Made by a program: the position numbers and the translations under genes. From Kalmusia sp. IMI 367209 (taxonomy: Eukaryota; Ascomycota; Dothideomycetes; Pleosporales; Didymosphaeriaceae), in NCBI GenBank assembly GCA_027946365.1, contig JAPEUQ010000017.1, positions 62,001-126,000 of the forward strand: a stretch of DNA of 64,000 bases, given 5' to 3'. Positions 11,501 to 22,141 of this stretch are shown one piece after another. Below the pieces are notes generated by a model. That model saw nothing but the letters and a program-made list of their open reading frames with translations. It had not been told where the DNA came from and did no database searches. Each line of letters starts with the position of its first letter. Position 1 is the stretch's first letter.

Positions 11501-11617
11501 GGGCGAAGCGATGCCCCCGTTCGCTTTGGGCGACTTGACCCCACCGCTCTCGTCGTCCGAGGCGGGGTTGCTGTGGGTGCCCGTCTTGAGCTTCCCCAAG
11601 ACCTTCTTGAGAGACAT
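8510..11617 (-). CDS. erdS: AspRS-DUF2156 fusion, ergosteryl-aspartate synthase
   Basis: Single-exon gene of 1035 residues. Residues 1 to about 150 are a low-complexity Ser-rich extension, followed by a charged helix ([20 protein letters not shown]) and a class II aspartyl-tRNA synthetase with OB-fold and catalytic core. Motif 2 is seen in [22 protein letters not shown] and motif 3 in [17 protein letters not shown]. From about residue 730 a GNAT-fold DUF2156 aminoacyl-transferase domain follows, with [36 protein letters not shown] and [18 protein letters not shown]. In fungi this fusion charges tRNA-Asp and transfers aspartate to the 3-hydroxyl of ergosterol, making ergosteryl-3-beta-O-L-aspartate, a membrane lipid. 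No ErdH-type hydrolase gene is adjacent here. Whether this gene also supplies Asp-tRNA for translation cannot be told without the rest of the genome. The start at 11615-11617 is the first ATG and opens [11 protein letters not shown]. Confidence 0.93.
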   Translation of the reverse strand: [1035 protein letters not shown]

Positions 11618-12731
11618 GGCGAGTGAGTCAGCCCGCGCGACGCCTGCTTCTGGGAAGGCGGTCGGAGTTGGGTTCGCCCAGTCTGAGAGAGTCTAGTTGG
11701 CGATACGCAATTGCGGCCTTGGTGAGGCTGGTGAGCAGGCTCCGGTCTGCGCAGACAAAGGAAATAAAAACAAGCAGGTCAATCGTATGAGGGGCGGGTC
11801 TCTTTGAGCAAAGCAGCCCAGCAGCGGTAAATATCGGATGGGCGGTTGCCGCAGGGTGCTTGTTTTGTGCGGGCTACCCGGCTTGTGCTGATGACGAAAG
11901 GGCGAATCTTCGCGTGGGCTGCTGGCCGAAACCGATGAGGAATGGAACTGGGCGGGTTAGCGCAAGCTTGATCCGCGTCCGGGCGGTACGTCAAGGCAAC
12001 GTCAGGCGATATTCAGTGACTTCAGGAACAGCGCAATTCACCATGCACAACTGCGGAAGAAGCTGGGGGCGAGGACAACACAGCACGCAGCAGAGCGGTC
12101 AGACGGCGGGGTACACGCCTTTTTCCCCCCTTCGACTCTCGCCCGCCGAACGCGGTACGGCGTGCATTCACTCGCCGACGCCATTGCTGGTTACTCAGAG
12201 GCATGCTGCTGACACATCCGTCCTCTTCCGGTTCGAGCAAGTCTCATGGACAAGTGCGGGTAGTTCGGCGCGCCGAAGCTCAGTGAAGCTTTTCCAAGCT
12301 CGTCAGCCCTGCATGCACGTCTCCACATAGGCCGCTTTGGACCGTCTTTGCTGGACCATGGGAAAGTCGCCTGCGATGACTGATGGCTGTGCAGATGCGA
12401 GCGACAGCCTCCGCCTCTGCTGAATAGCGAGTTTTTGCTGGCCCTGACCACACCCGATCCCGATCCTACAGCCTGTTCCTTGATAACGCCCGCGGCCTGT
12501 GCCACATGCACGCGGGCGGTGCCAACACTCGGGTGCAGTGCTAAGATTCATGTCCTGAACCTTCGTCTTTAAACCTGCCATTTAATATGAGCTCAAGGGC
12601 CAGAAAGAGCCTATCAAACGCCGCCCTTGGGACCAGCGTCGACAATCCGAGACACTGCCCAGTCGTAGCTTCGTCATCTGCCTAGCATATTCGTACAATC
12701 TGCCTTGTTCTTTGGCCCGATAATCATAGAT
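11618..12731. other. Intergenic region upstream of ErdS
   Basis: ErdS promoter plus the 3' flank of the questin-oxidase-like gene. Overlapping frames on both strands (for example 11860-12330 plus and 12191-12581 minus) have random-looking composition and no family signature, so I do not call them genes. Confidence 0.5.
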
Positions 12732-14193
12732 CTACTGGAGTTCAGGATACGCAAATTCAACGTCATCCTGTGTCTCGAACCCTCCCCAATGCTTGAACTC
12801 ATCTGCAAATTGTACTGCTGCTTTGAGGTAGAATCCGGACTCATCGCCCCAAGTCTCTGACGCAACCTTCATCGATCGCAAAGCTGCTGCTGTTAGCAGA
12901 AGTTATTTTGGTGAGGGGGAGAGGCTATACATTTGACGTAATGCGCGTCCAGCGAATGAGACGAGCGGAGGCCCTTATCGAGGACAAACTTCCAGTTCCT
13001 GCCTTGCAGATCGTACTCGTTGATCCTTTCGAGCTTGATCTCCGGTCGGACCTGTGCGATGTAAACAGCGAGCGTGAATAACCACCACTGCCGAACCAGG
13101 CTGATGTGGAACTTGGCTGGGATCAGCGGAAGCAAGAGTCGCACCGCGTGGGAAGACGTCAGCAGATGGACGAAGAAGAAGTCAAATCTAGAATCCCCCG
13201 CTGGGTCGGTGCCCACGAGAATGGCGACAGCTGTTTGTTGCGACTCCTCGAATTGCTTCTTCGGGTCCGAAAGCTCCCACGCGTTCCAGTATTCCAAGAA
13301 AGCATCCTCTCGCTCTCCCAAAACCTTGGTAACGTCTCCACTGCGGTGGTGGTAGAGGCCATCAAATCTCTTATCCTTCCTCACTTTATGTAGAACGTCG
13401 AGTAGCGACGTGAATTTGATAGGAGTAGGCTTTGTGTACGATGGGTCGTCGATGTATTTGTGGAGGGAACCGTAGAAGCATGCGCCGAGGGCTAAGGCTT
13501 CAATCGCGACTGTTCTTGAGTTGAGTTCGTAGGCATAACCGAGGTGGATGAGTGGATGAGCTACTAGACGCTCATTAGTTTTGCACGGCACCCAATTCGC
13601 GTGCACGTACGCCCTGAAATGAGACCATTGATCAATGGTTCCTTTCCCTCGAACAAAAACTCCGTCAAGAGAGCCTTCCAATCATAGCGCCTCAGGACCA
13701 ATTGATCCTCAAAGAAATCGACGAATGCGCGCTGATACCTGCGAGCAATTAGACCAGCCAAGCAAGCGACGAACACGCCATACTCTCGCTTTCCTAAAAA
13801 ATCCCGCCAATCTTCCTTGGATATCTCTCCAGGTGAGTCACGCCATGGTTCTAGTTCTTCTGATTCCTTCTCGTATATGTCGTTCAAGTGCTCATGCGTC
13901 CCACCCAGAATGTACGCCGAGCCTAGGATCTAAGACGCAAGCTTAGCTGCCAATAGTGGGAGTCACTTTTAAATTGCGCCTACATGTGGTGCATGGTTGT
14001 GGAATCGTAAGTTATGGTATATGATCGAGTGGTTTGCGTGGTTGGCCTTGAGCAAGTGCTTGAGCGTTCGTGGTCGCTTCTCGGCAGCTGTCTCTACGTC
14101 GTGCGTCTCTACGGGAGGGATGTCAATGGTAGGATGCTGCTGACCATCCGAACTGAGGAAGGCTGGTAGCTTGAACGATGGGAGAGTAAACAT
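12732..14193 (-). CDS. Questin-oxidase-like protein (DUF4243)
   Basis: Member of the questin oxidase-like family, whose named members catalyse a Baeyer-Villiger-type ring cleavage of the anthraquinone questin; most fungal paralogs are uncharacterised. Exons 14193-13984, 13929-13611, 13563-12931 and 12889-12732 give about 439 residues. Introns are 54, 47 and about 41 bases; the last acceptor is ambiguous in 3-base steps at a CAG repeat. Family-like motifs are NHSIIYHNLRFHNHAPH near the N-terminus, ILGSAYILGGTHEHL, DWRDFLGKREYG, EPLINGLISGLAHPLIHLGYAYEL across the second splice, and WGDESGFYLKAAVQFADEF near the C-terminus. No polyketide synthase or other pathway gene is nearby, so a role in secondary metabolism is not supported by context; the neighbours are ErdS and alpha-tubulin. 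Substrate unknown. Confidence 0.87.
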
Positions 14194-14479
14194 TTCTTAG
14201 AGGGTTGAGGTTTAGAAACTCCGTGCGGAATTGCGGGGAAGCTGGCGCGATATTGCTTTAACTTGGCCTGTGCGTGACATCTCGGCGCTATTCGCGGACG
14301 CATTGGACAAAGCGTACCAGATTTCACAGCAGCACATTTCAATAATATCGTCATATGAATATTTGACGTGTGCATTGACTTTCAAGCCTCTATGCCAACT
14401 TTCCAGGATCTCGACTATCAATCTCCCGCTTGTTAAGCTAACGAGGGCGTCTGTACCGCTGTCTCGAAGGGTATATTGC

Positions 14480-16205
14480 CTAGTACTCGCCCTCCTCCGC
14501 ACCCTCATCTAGGGAGTCGCTAGCAACCTCCTCGTAATCCTTCTCCAATGCTGCCAGATCCTCACGAGCCTCAGAGAACTCGCCTTCCTCCATACCCTCA
14601 CCAACATACCAGTGAACGAACGCGCGCTTGGAGTACATGAGATCGAACTTGTGGTCGAGGCGGGACCAAGCTTCGGCGATCGCAGTTGTGTTGCTGAGCA
14701 TGGATACGCTTCGGTCGACCGCGGCGAGCTCGCTGCCGGGGGGACTGATTGGCCTATGTATGGATTAGCACGGAACGTATGCGTTGGCAGTGAGCTACTC
14801 ACTTGGTATAGTTGATGCCGAGCTTGAAACCGGTAGGGCACCATTCGACCAGGTTGAAGGAAGCCTTGGCCTTCAGAGCTCCAGCAGCAGCTGTGCAGTC
14901 GCGAGGGACGATGTCTCCACGGTACAGAAGCGCAACTGCCATGTACTTTCCATTACGCGGGTCGCAGACGACCATCTGATTATTTGGCTCGAAACCTGGT
15001 CATGTTAGCAGTGACTGGCGAGAGTGATTAGGACACTCACACTGGAAGGTCAAGTCGGAGACCTTGAAGCTCTCGTGAGAGCTCTTCTTGGCTGAAATGA
15101 CAGGAGCATAGCTGATAAGCGGGTAGTGGATTCGCGGGTACGGGACCAAGTTGGTCTGGAATTCGTTCAAATCAACATTGAGCGCACCATCGAACCGCAG
15201 GCTGGATGTGATGGAGCTGACGACCTGGGCGATCAGACGATTGAGGTGCTCGTAGTTGGGGCGAGGAATGTCCAAGCTACGGCGGCAGATATCGTACACA
15301 GCCTCATTGTCGACAAGGAAAGTGCAGTCGGAGTTCTCGATTGTGCTGTGAGTAGACAGAACAGCATTGTAAGGCTCTACGACCGAAGTCGAGACGCGGG
15401 GAGCAGGGTACACGGCGAATTCGAGCTTGCACTTCTTGCCGTAGTCGGTGGAGAGACGCTCCAGGAGGAGAGCACCGAAACCAGAGCCGGTTCCGCCGCC
15501 GAACGAGTGGAAGATGAGGAAGCCCTGAAGCGACGAGCAGTTGTCTATCTCGGTCAGATATAGGCTCCTATCGCCTTCATGTGAGGTAAATCCCTACCAG
15601 CAACGCGTCGGATACGGTCGATGACACTGTCGACCATCTCCTTGCCAATGGTATAGTGACCGCGGGCGTAGTTGTTGGCAGCATCTTCCTTGCCGCTAAT
15701 TAGGAGCTCGGGGTGATAGAGCTGGCGGTAGGCACCGGTGCGGATCTCATCGATGGGAGAGGGATCCAAATCGACGAAGATGGAGCGCGGCACATACTTT
15801 CCGCTTCCCGTCTCGGTGAAGAAGGTCTCATAAGAGCCACCCTCGGAGAGGTCCTTCGCGTCAGGATCGGGGCGGCCATCAGCCTTCAAGCCATGCTCAA
15901 GCAGGTACCTAGGATCTGGTCAGTCGACCTTGGGCGCATGCGGTGGCGGGTAGGCGCGTACAGTTCCCAAGCACTGTTACCGAGCTGGACACCAGCCTGG
16001 CCGATGTGGAGGTGGCAGATCTGGAGAGGAGAGAAGGTTAGCAAAGCTCTCGATGCAACAATTGACCTGCGGGCCGACTTCAGATCATTTTCTCTCCTAC
16101 AGTCGCCAAGGTGGCGGTCAAGGCAGCCAGGGGAGGCACCCCTCTGACCAGATACCCCGCGTAAACAATCAAATTCGGAGCTCGTATACGTACCTCACCA
16201 CGCAT
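14480..16205 (-). CDS. Alpha-tubulin
   Basis: Structural GTP-binding subunit that pairs with beta-tubulin in microtubules. Six exons: 16205-16194, 16020-15962, 15908-15598, 15544-15041, 14995-14803 and 14753-14480, giving 450 residues. The first coding exon is only 12 bases (MRGE), followed by a 173-base intron, as often seen in fungal tubulin genes. The spliced product reads [24 protein letters not shown] at the junctions and carries [20 protein letters not shown], the GTP loop [37 protein letters not shown], and the acidic tail ending DEGAEEGEY. The terminal tyrosine is the usual target of detyrosination where that occurs. Identity is certain; whether this is the only alpha-tubulin or one of two paralogs cannot be judged here. 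Confidence 0.97.
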
Positions 16206-17028
16206 GATGGGCGTTCTTCAGCGCTGTATCAAACAGACGGGTGAATGGAAAGTTAAGAGGTTGAGGTCCGGGGGCGTTGTTGTCGTGTACTGCCGTTCGT
16301 GCAACGAAGCGGTGAGTGCTGTGCTGTGGGTTTAGCGGGGCAAAGTGTGTTTATTTGGGGATGGCGTGCCGTTTGGCGACTGGCCGACGCGCATGGGCCC
16401 CGCCGCAGGGGCGCTTCATGGGATTGGATGTTCATCTTTATCCGCCTGCCCCTGTGCATACGGCGTGATGGAAAGGCTGTATACGCGATTGAGACGCGTT
16501 AATGCACACGCTAGCCTTGCCTTCGCTCACACACAGAGTCTCAAGGCGAGCCACAAGCCCGAGCATTGTAGTGATGCTCCGATTGCTGTACAAACAGGTC
16601 TATGGTTGAGATTTGCGCGGAGAGAGAGTACGCACACACCTACTTCACAGCTCAATTTACAATACCAGAGGATAATGCAGGACTCGATGCTCAATTTGTA
16701 TCGTCTATAATGCGGCTAAGAATTATGCCTTCTAACTATGCAAACAAATGAAAATCATAGCCCGCGACTGCTCAGCGCTGGGACTCAACTCCAAAACAAC
16801 CTGCCGCCATGCCTAAACGCTTTTCTCCAAATGCTGCTGCTGAGGATCTAATGCGAATGTCTCAAAGGATAGGAAGAAATCTTTTAGAATGCGTAGTAGT
16901 AGTGGGCGAGTGAAGTGACTGAACACTGCTCACATACTCATGTTTGTGAAAATGTAACGTGCTACCATGGATTGCACAACACAAGCGCAGGTTACTGGAA
17001 ACCTTTGCTGCGAGAACGCCAGGTCAAA
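16206..17028. other. Alpha-tubulin promoter region
   Basis: Upstream region of alpha-tubulin and 3' flank of the channel gene. Plus-strand frames at 16299-16710 and 16915-17343 overlap one another, lack motifs, and the latter runs antisense into the channel gene; none is called. Confidence 0.5.
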
Positions 17029-19995
17029 TCAATGAAACCGCCGCATCTCGATGTTATCCGTTTGAGCGCGTATCGGAGCGCCGAATGCGTGGTCTGTACT
17101 CTCTGTATTTGGAAGGGCACCAGAGCTCTGTGCGTGACGCGCTTCCTCGACGCTGGTCCTCATAGCTCTAGGGCTGATAAGCCCGGATCGCGGGTCGAGC
17201 TTCTCCTTGCTCTCATTAGAGTCGCTTTCGGGGATATCAGCCATTCCCGTCTCCTCGTCTTGGTGGCGGCTGCGGCCAAAAAATCGATTCCTATGGTTGC
17301 TTCGCTCGCGTGCCTGAGAGCTGTCTGTATTCACACGCTGTAGACGGCCAAATTGATGGCTAGGTCGGGAGGAGATAGAGGTGGAGCGTCCCGCCTCATT
17401 CGATGAGCGGCGATCCTGGGAATGTCGAGACGGAGACGTGACTCTCACCACAGTAGCTTTCGTCTGCGCCATGCTCTCCCTATCCTCAAAGACATCGCCT
17501 GGGATATCGCTGAAGTTGACGTCTCTCATACCCAACGAAAAATCGACACGGCGTCCCATAGCTGCCATCGATTCGCCTCGAGCACGACTGCCCGTACGAA
17601 GGATAGATTGATGTCGGCCAGGAACCGCGGTAGAGTCAGCCGCCTCGTTCACAGCGTTAGCCGGCGGAGGCACCAGAGGCTCGTCCTGGGATTGTTCGTG
17701 GAGCATTCCGCTGGGGTTGTCCGGTGTACCGTTGTGACCCATACCGGGGGTAGGCTGATGAGGAAGATTCTGAAGGTACATGGGGAATGACTCCTTTTGT
17801 CCAGGGTAGCGCATGCGCGGGCCTTCGATCCCACACTCCTGCATAGAGATCATCAAGGCACAAATGAACTTGTTCCGGCGCTGGAGACGGAGTAACTCAT
17901 TTTGCCAATTCGACTTGTAGAAGAAGACGACATTGAGCGTGAGCGAGTGAACCTCCGTGACCTGCCTCAATTCTGTGAGGATGTTGGACCCGTACTCTCG
18001 CTTTTCTGCAGTGACAAACTCAAGCAGGCGTCGACGAAGGGCGTCAATCTGGTCAAGAGTAGTGCCAAATTTTATAATGACAGGCACAGCCTCTGCGAGA
18101 GCACCGGACCTTCGCTGGTTGAGAATGAATAATCCATTCAGGTAACTATTAGGGGCTTGTACGACGTGGCCTTCCATCTTCTTGAATTCCGTGTAAAGCA
18201 AAGCGATTTCTTTCACGAAGTAGTCGTCACCGAGACCAGCGGCACCAGTATTACCGTAGATGGTAACACGGTCTCCGACGTCGAAAGGATGCTTTACGAA
18301 GACAAAGATGACGGACTGCAAGAACTCTTGCGCGGTGGCAGAGAAGAGCCAAGACAGAGCAAGGACCGTGGAGCCAGCAGAGGTGAGGACACCAGCGGCG
18401 GACGTGGAGATGAGCGAGATGAAGACTAGGATAGTAATAACAACAACGATGAACAAGAATACGTCGTCAAGCTTACTGACCACGGAGTCCAAGTCTTTCA
18501 AGGATGCTGTGATGGACTTGCGCTCACGTCCGATTTCCACGCAGACGGCCTCCAGTTCTTCCATGGAAATGTCACCGTTCATGTCCTTGTCGAACATGGA
18601 GAACGCAGCGTCCGCCTCGTCATTGTTTTCGAAGGCATTCTTCAAGTCGTCAGGGTGCACGGTCTCTGTCTCCGGGCGAGAAAAGGTTCGATATAAGCGT
18701 CGGGCTAGGATCTGACTACCCCCTGTACTGCTAAGAAGCGCTAGAACGACCTGACTCGGGTGGCTACTCGAAGCCACTTGACGGCCAGTGAAATCTCCAG
18801 CGACCTTTCCGGCAATGTCTCCAAACTTGCTAAAAGCTTCTTTGGTATTTTTCTGTGCCTCTTTGACAAATTGTCCAGGAGTACGAGCACCGGATGCCGT
18901 TCCATCCTTTGCCTCAAACTCGGAATCTTCCATGGCAATCTTTTCCTTGGAGTACGTGTAGAGCTTAGCTAAGCTGCCAATTTGGAATTTGTTCAGCTCA
19001 ATCCTATCAGCGTAGGTGCGTAGATGGAAGCTAATAGCAATGAGTTGAATGATGATCTTTTCGACGAAGTTGAGCGTGATTCCGACCAGAAAGGAGACCA
19101 AGACCTTGTTCATGGTGGTTTCCCAGTGCTTGGTAGTTTTATTCCCGTCGGTATGGTGGTTCTTCATAGTGGGGAGGAACGAAATCTCAATCGCAAGGAA
19201 CCAGAAGAATAGAGTAGCTGGGAGTTCGAGTTGTTTGCCCATATCTCGCCATTTCTTGCTATTGTTGGTGAAGAGACTCGAGACCAGACCAATGGGCCAA
19301 GGCAAGCATTTGGCTAACATTCTGCCAGCCCAAAGAGTCAACCAGACGATTTCCAGCCAAATGCAAAACCACACCATTCTGACGCCACCGACAGAGGCGC
19401 CCTTGAACTTCAAGGCGCCAAGGAGCAACGGGATTAAGATGATGAGGACCAAGGGCGTGATGTAGGTGAAATACCGGACCAACCAGCTCGAGTTGTGGAC
19501 CTTCTTGACGAAGCGAGAAAATTTGGTCGATGGATTCTCAGGCGGTTTGTAGAGTGCCGTTCTCTCGTGCAGTGGGTTCGTAGCCGCATCGAATTCATCG
19601 ACGGGGTCCTCTCTACGTGACCGCGTCCGTCGCATAGATCGAGATGCTGATTGTCCCCTTTCGAGGCCTTCCTGATGAGAGATCTCGCGTTCGACCTGAA
19701 GCATAGCTAGGTCATCGTCCAAGCGGCTAGCCTGCTCACGAGTCTGCGAGGGAGACTGCAGCGACCCAGCTCGGCCAAGTTGAACAGTATCAACGGTCAG
19801 ATGGCTCCCTGCTCGGGCCCTGCGCACTCCCGGTCCAGAGCCAGCGCCCTGATTCGAGTTGTGTTGGCTTAACTCCTCCCCCACAAAGGTGCCGTCGTCG
19901 TCGGAAGACCGTTGTTGGTGGGCAGCCGAGGACGGCATGTGAGTGTTGCTGTCCATGTCGTACGTCGGCTCTGGCCGCTCGACTGGGGTGCTCAT
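17029..19995 (-). CDS. MscS-family mechanosensitive channel with EF-hand
   Basis: Single-exon gene of 988 residues in the fungal Msy1/Msy2-like group, which in fission yeast sits in the ER and shapes the calcium response to hypo-osmotic shock. After a disordered Ser/Arg-rich N-terminus come membrane segments at about 176-197, 207-227, 259-275 and 296-322, then a linker. An EF-hand at about 467-480 follows ([15 protein letters not shown], with the D-x-D-x-N-G-x-I-x-x-x-E pattern intact). The MscS pore region runs from about 511 ([19 protein letters not shown]...[26 protein letters not shown]), followed by the beta domain. The last 250 residues are Ser/Arg-rich and probably cytosolic. The EF-hand suggests calcium feedback on gating. 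The start at 19993-19995 is the first ATG. ER location is by homology only. Confidence 0.93.
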   Translation of the reverse strand: MSTPVERPEPTYDMDSNTHMPSSAAHQQRSSDDDGTFVGEELSQHNSNQGAGSGPGVRRARAGSHLTVDTVQLGRAGSLQSPSQTREQASRLDDDLAMLQVEREISHQEGLERGQSASRSMRRTRSRREDPVDEFDAATNPLHERTALYKPPENPSTKFSRFVKKVHNSSWLVRYFTYITPLVLIILIPLLLGALKFKGASVGGVRMVWFCIWLEIVWLTLWAGRMLAKCLPWPIGLVSSLFTNNSKKWRDMGKQLELPATLFFWFLAIEISFLPTMKNHHTDGNKTTKHWETTMNKVLVSFLVGITLNFVEKIIIQLIAISFHLRTYADRIELNKFQIGSLAKLYTYSKEKIAMEDSEFEAKDGTASGARTPGQFVKEAQKNTKEAFSKFGDIAGKVAGDFTGRQVASSSHPSQVVLALLSSTGGSQILARRLYRTFSRPETETVHPDDLKNAFENNDEADAAFSMFDKDMNGDISMEELEAVCVEIGRERKSITASLKDLDSVVSKLDDVFLFIVVVITILVFISLISTSAAGVLTSAGSTVLALSWLFSATAQEFLQSVIFVFVKHPFDVGDRVTIYGNTGAAGLGDDYFVKEIALLYTEFKKMEGHVVQAPNSYLNGLFILNQRRSGALAEAVPVIIKFGTTLDQIDALRRRLLEFVTAEKREYGSNILTELRQVTEVHSLTLNVVFFYKSNWQNELLRLQRRNKFICALMISMQECGIEGPRMRYPGQKESFPMYLQNLPHQPTPGMGHNGTPDNPSGMLHEQSQDEPLVPPPANAVNEAADSTAVPGRHQSILRTGSRARGESMAAMGRRVDFSLGMRDVNFSDIPGDVFEDRESMAQTKATVVRVTSPSRHSQDRRSSNEAGRSTSISSRPSHQFGRLQRVNTDSSQARERSNHRNRFFGRSRHQDEETGMADIPESDSNESKEKLDPRSGLISPRAMRTSVEEARHAQSSGALPNTESTDHAFGAPIRAQTDNIEMRRFH

Positions 19996-22141
19996 CTTGG
20001 CTGGTCCTCCAGAAAGTCCACGATTACAAACAAGAGCCTAGGAGAAACCCGCCAAAGTGTACGTGTGTGGGGTTTCCGCTCACCCACTGTGGTTGCGTTC
20101 GTGGAGCGAATGCGTGCTCGCGTACGGGTTGAGACCTCGCCCTAATGGGCTGCTGTGACGTCGGGCCTCCGCTAAGAGCAAGCGATGTTGACAATGGCTA
20201 GTGAACGACGGTAAGAAGAGGGTAGAGCGTTGTGGTAGAGGTGGAATGAGAGTGAGGTGCGCACGCCGGCGAAATAACCAGACACAAAAGACGGGTCAGT
20301 GTGCTAAATAGGGAGCGGCGATTGGCATGCGATAGGTCGGGGGAACGCGGTCCTGATCAGCGATTTTCAATCTCTAGCCAAAATCTGTCGATAAAGAAAA
20401 CTGGGTCATTGCGAATCGCGGTAGCACAAAAACACCGACGCCAAAAGCTGGCGTGTGAGCGGGACCTGCCGCCCGATGTTGGGAGATGAAAGCCGTCCCA
20501 AAAGAGGTTTCGCCGCCGCACGTTTCGTGTGCTCAAAGCCTGGCACAAAGGGCACAAAGGAAGATTGCCTGTGTTTGGTTCGCTGTCGGCTCCCGTGGGT
20601 GGACGCCCGTTTTTTTTCGCGCGCTACGTCACTGCTGCAGGTCCCAGAGCACGACACGCCATGGCGGGCGCCCCTACAATCCGTCTCATTCGTGGCACGC
20701 CTGCACGCCCTCGTCCCGCTGAGGACGCGACGTATGCTGTGCAACCCTACGCTTTCGGTGATGCCTCATACCTTCGCGCCAAAAGCTGTCCACCCCTTCT
20801 CCTATCATCCCTCGCCCTGCAACCTTATCGCAAGCACATGTTTCAACGGTCCGGGAGGTGGCTTGCGGCAAGGCGTAAGCGACCGCACGCACCAGGATGG
20901 CGTAGACGGCGGGCCCCTGAAGACCTTGGCGGAATCTGTCGTGCGTGGGGGGATGCTGACGATCGGCAACTCCACCTCACTCCAGACGGATGTGTCGAGT
21001 TCCCGATTCCGTTGTCGATTGTCCCACAAAATCTCCAGATCGATTAGATCGTGGATCCAGAGTCCATCTCTCGCTCCCCACCCCTCGAGCTCCTTGTCAC
21101 CGCTTCCTCGCCTTCCGAAGCACACGGCTTGAAGAGGCGCCAAACTCAAAGGCAGCTGCTATCGCATCGTGAGGCAGTCCAACGGCATGGCTACGAATGA
21201 GAGGGTATACGAGTATCAATGACGTTAGCCTGGGGCTTGACTAGTAATGTGGTGTTGGCTGAGCTTCTTCATTTCTTTCCAAGCATCTGTATCACCTTCT
21301 TCGCATAACTTAGAATCGTAGGACGAGTGAGATCCTGTTCTGCTGCGATATATTTGCAAAAAGGAAAAAAAAAAAAAGAAGAAGACTATTGACTAGAGAG
21401 CTTTCGGTTCGACCCAGTCGCATCCTTAGCCACTCTCAAGTATCAAGTACTCACTTTTCATAACCAGTCTAGATTTCGCACGCACACGGGGGCGGTCAGC
21501 GATCTCATTCGTCATCTGATCCATTGAAAACCGTCTATATATTATTCTCACCTGCATTTACCCACTAAAATACCGCTTTACAGCATCCTAGACCACAGGC
21601 TTTCGAGCAACCTCAAGACTGTTTTCGGTGCATTAGGACTACCAAAAGCATTTGCTAGGCTGGCGTATTTCAGTTCATACGCTAGCAATTTCTGCACAGC
21701 ACCCATATACGCTTCGTATCCCTCGGTAACTCACTTACATAGTGTTTGCTAAGTTCCATTCATGGAAATTTCCACCAATATTGTATATGAAGCTCATCTC
21801 TACTCCTTCGTTGAATCAAAGTCGCAGAGTTTGTGCGCTATACGTCGATCATTTACTAGACACCAGAGGGTCAACGTTCGTAGCATGCATCCTAAATTAA
21901 TACATGGCACGATACTACATGGCTTTCGTGTAAGCACATGCTGTTTCGCTCTCTGTCGGGCGCCTTCCTTTCCCCGCTATAGTGGCTGCCGTTTGCTCCT
22001 ACGGCGCTTGCCCTCACTACCAGCACCGACGTCCTCTACGTAAACAACCCCAGACACCTACGCTGTACCCACGCGCCTCCACTCAACTTCGTCTGCCCAC
22101 TGCATCTCAAACTTGACGAACTCTCCACCAAACCAAACACC
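19996..22141. other. Long intergenic region between divergent genes
   Basis: About 2.1 kb shared by the channel gene (minus) and the SMP-domain gene (plus). The half near the channel gene is GC-rich, with several mutually overlapping open frames on both strands between 20300 and 21170, none with a family signature. An A13 run lies at 21365-21377, and pyrimidine-rich DNA precedes the ATG at 22142. No tRNA was recognised. Confidence 0.5.
21365..21377 (+). repeat. A13 homopolymer in a purine tract
   Basis: Thirteen consecutive A inside a longer purine-only stretch in the intergenic region. It may be a nucleosome-disfavouring promoter element or simply a length-variable homopolymer. Confidence 0.8.

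Noticed and set aside
11860..12330. 156-codon plus-strand frame upstream of ErdS
   Set aside because: No family resemblance; frames of similar length overlap it on the other strand.
20455..21132. Plus-strand 225-codon frame and overlapping frames on both strands
   Set aside because: GC-rich DNA with several mutually overlapping frames, no motif and no plausible splice partners.
21405..21416. GGTTCGACCC, resembling a tRNA B box
   Set aside because: No matching T stem, A box or cloverleaf around it.
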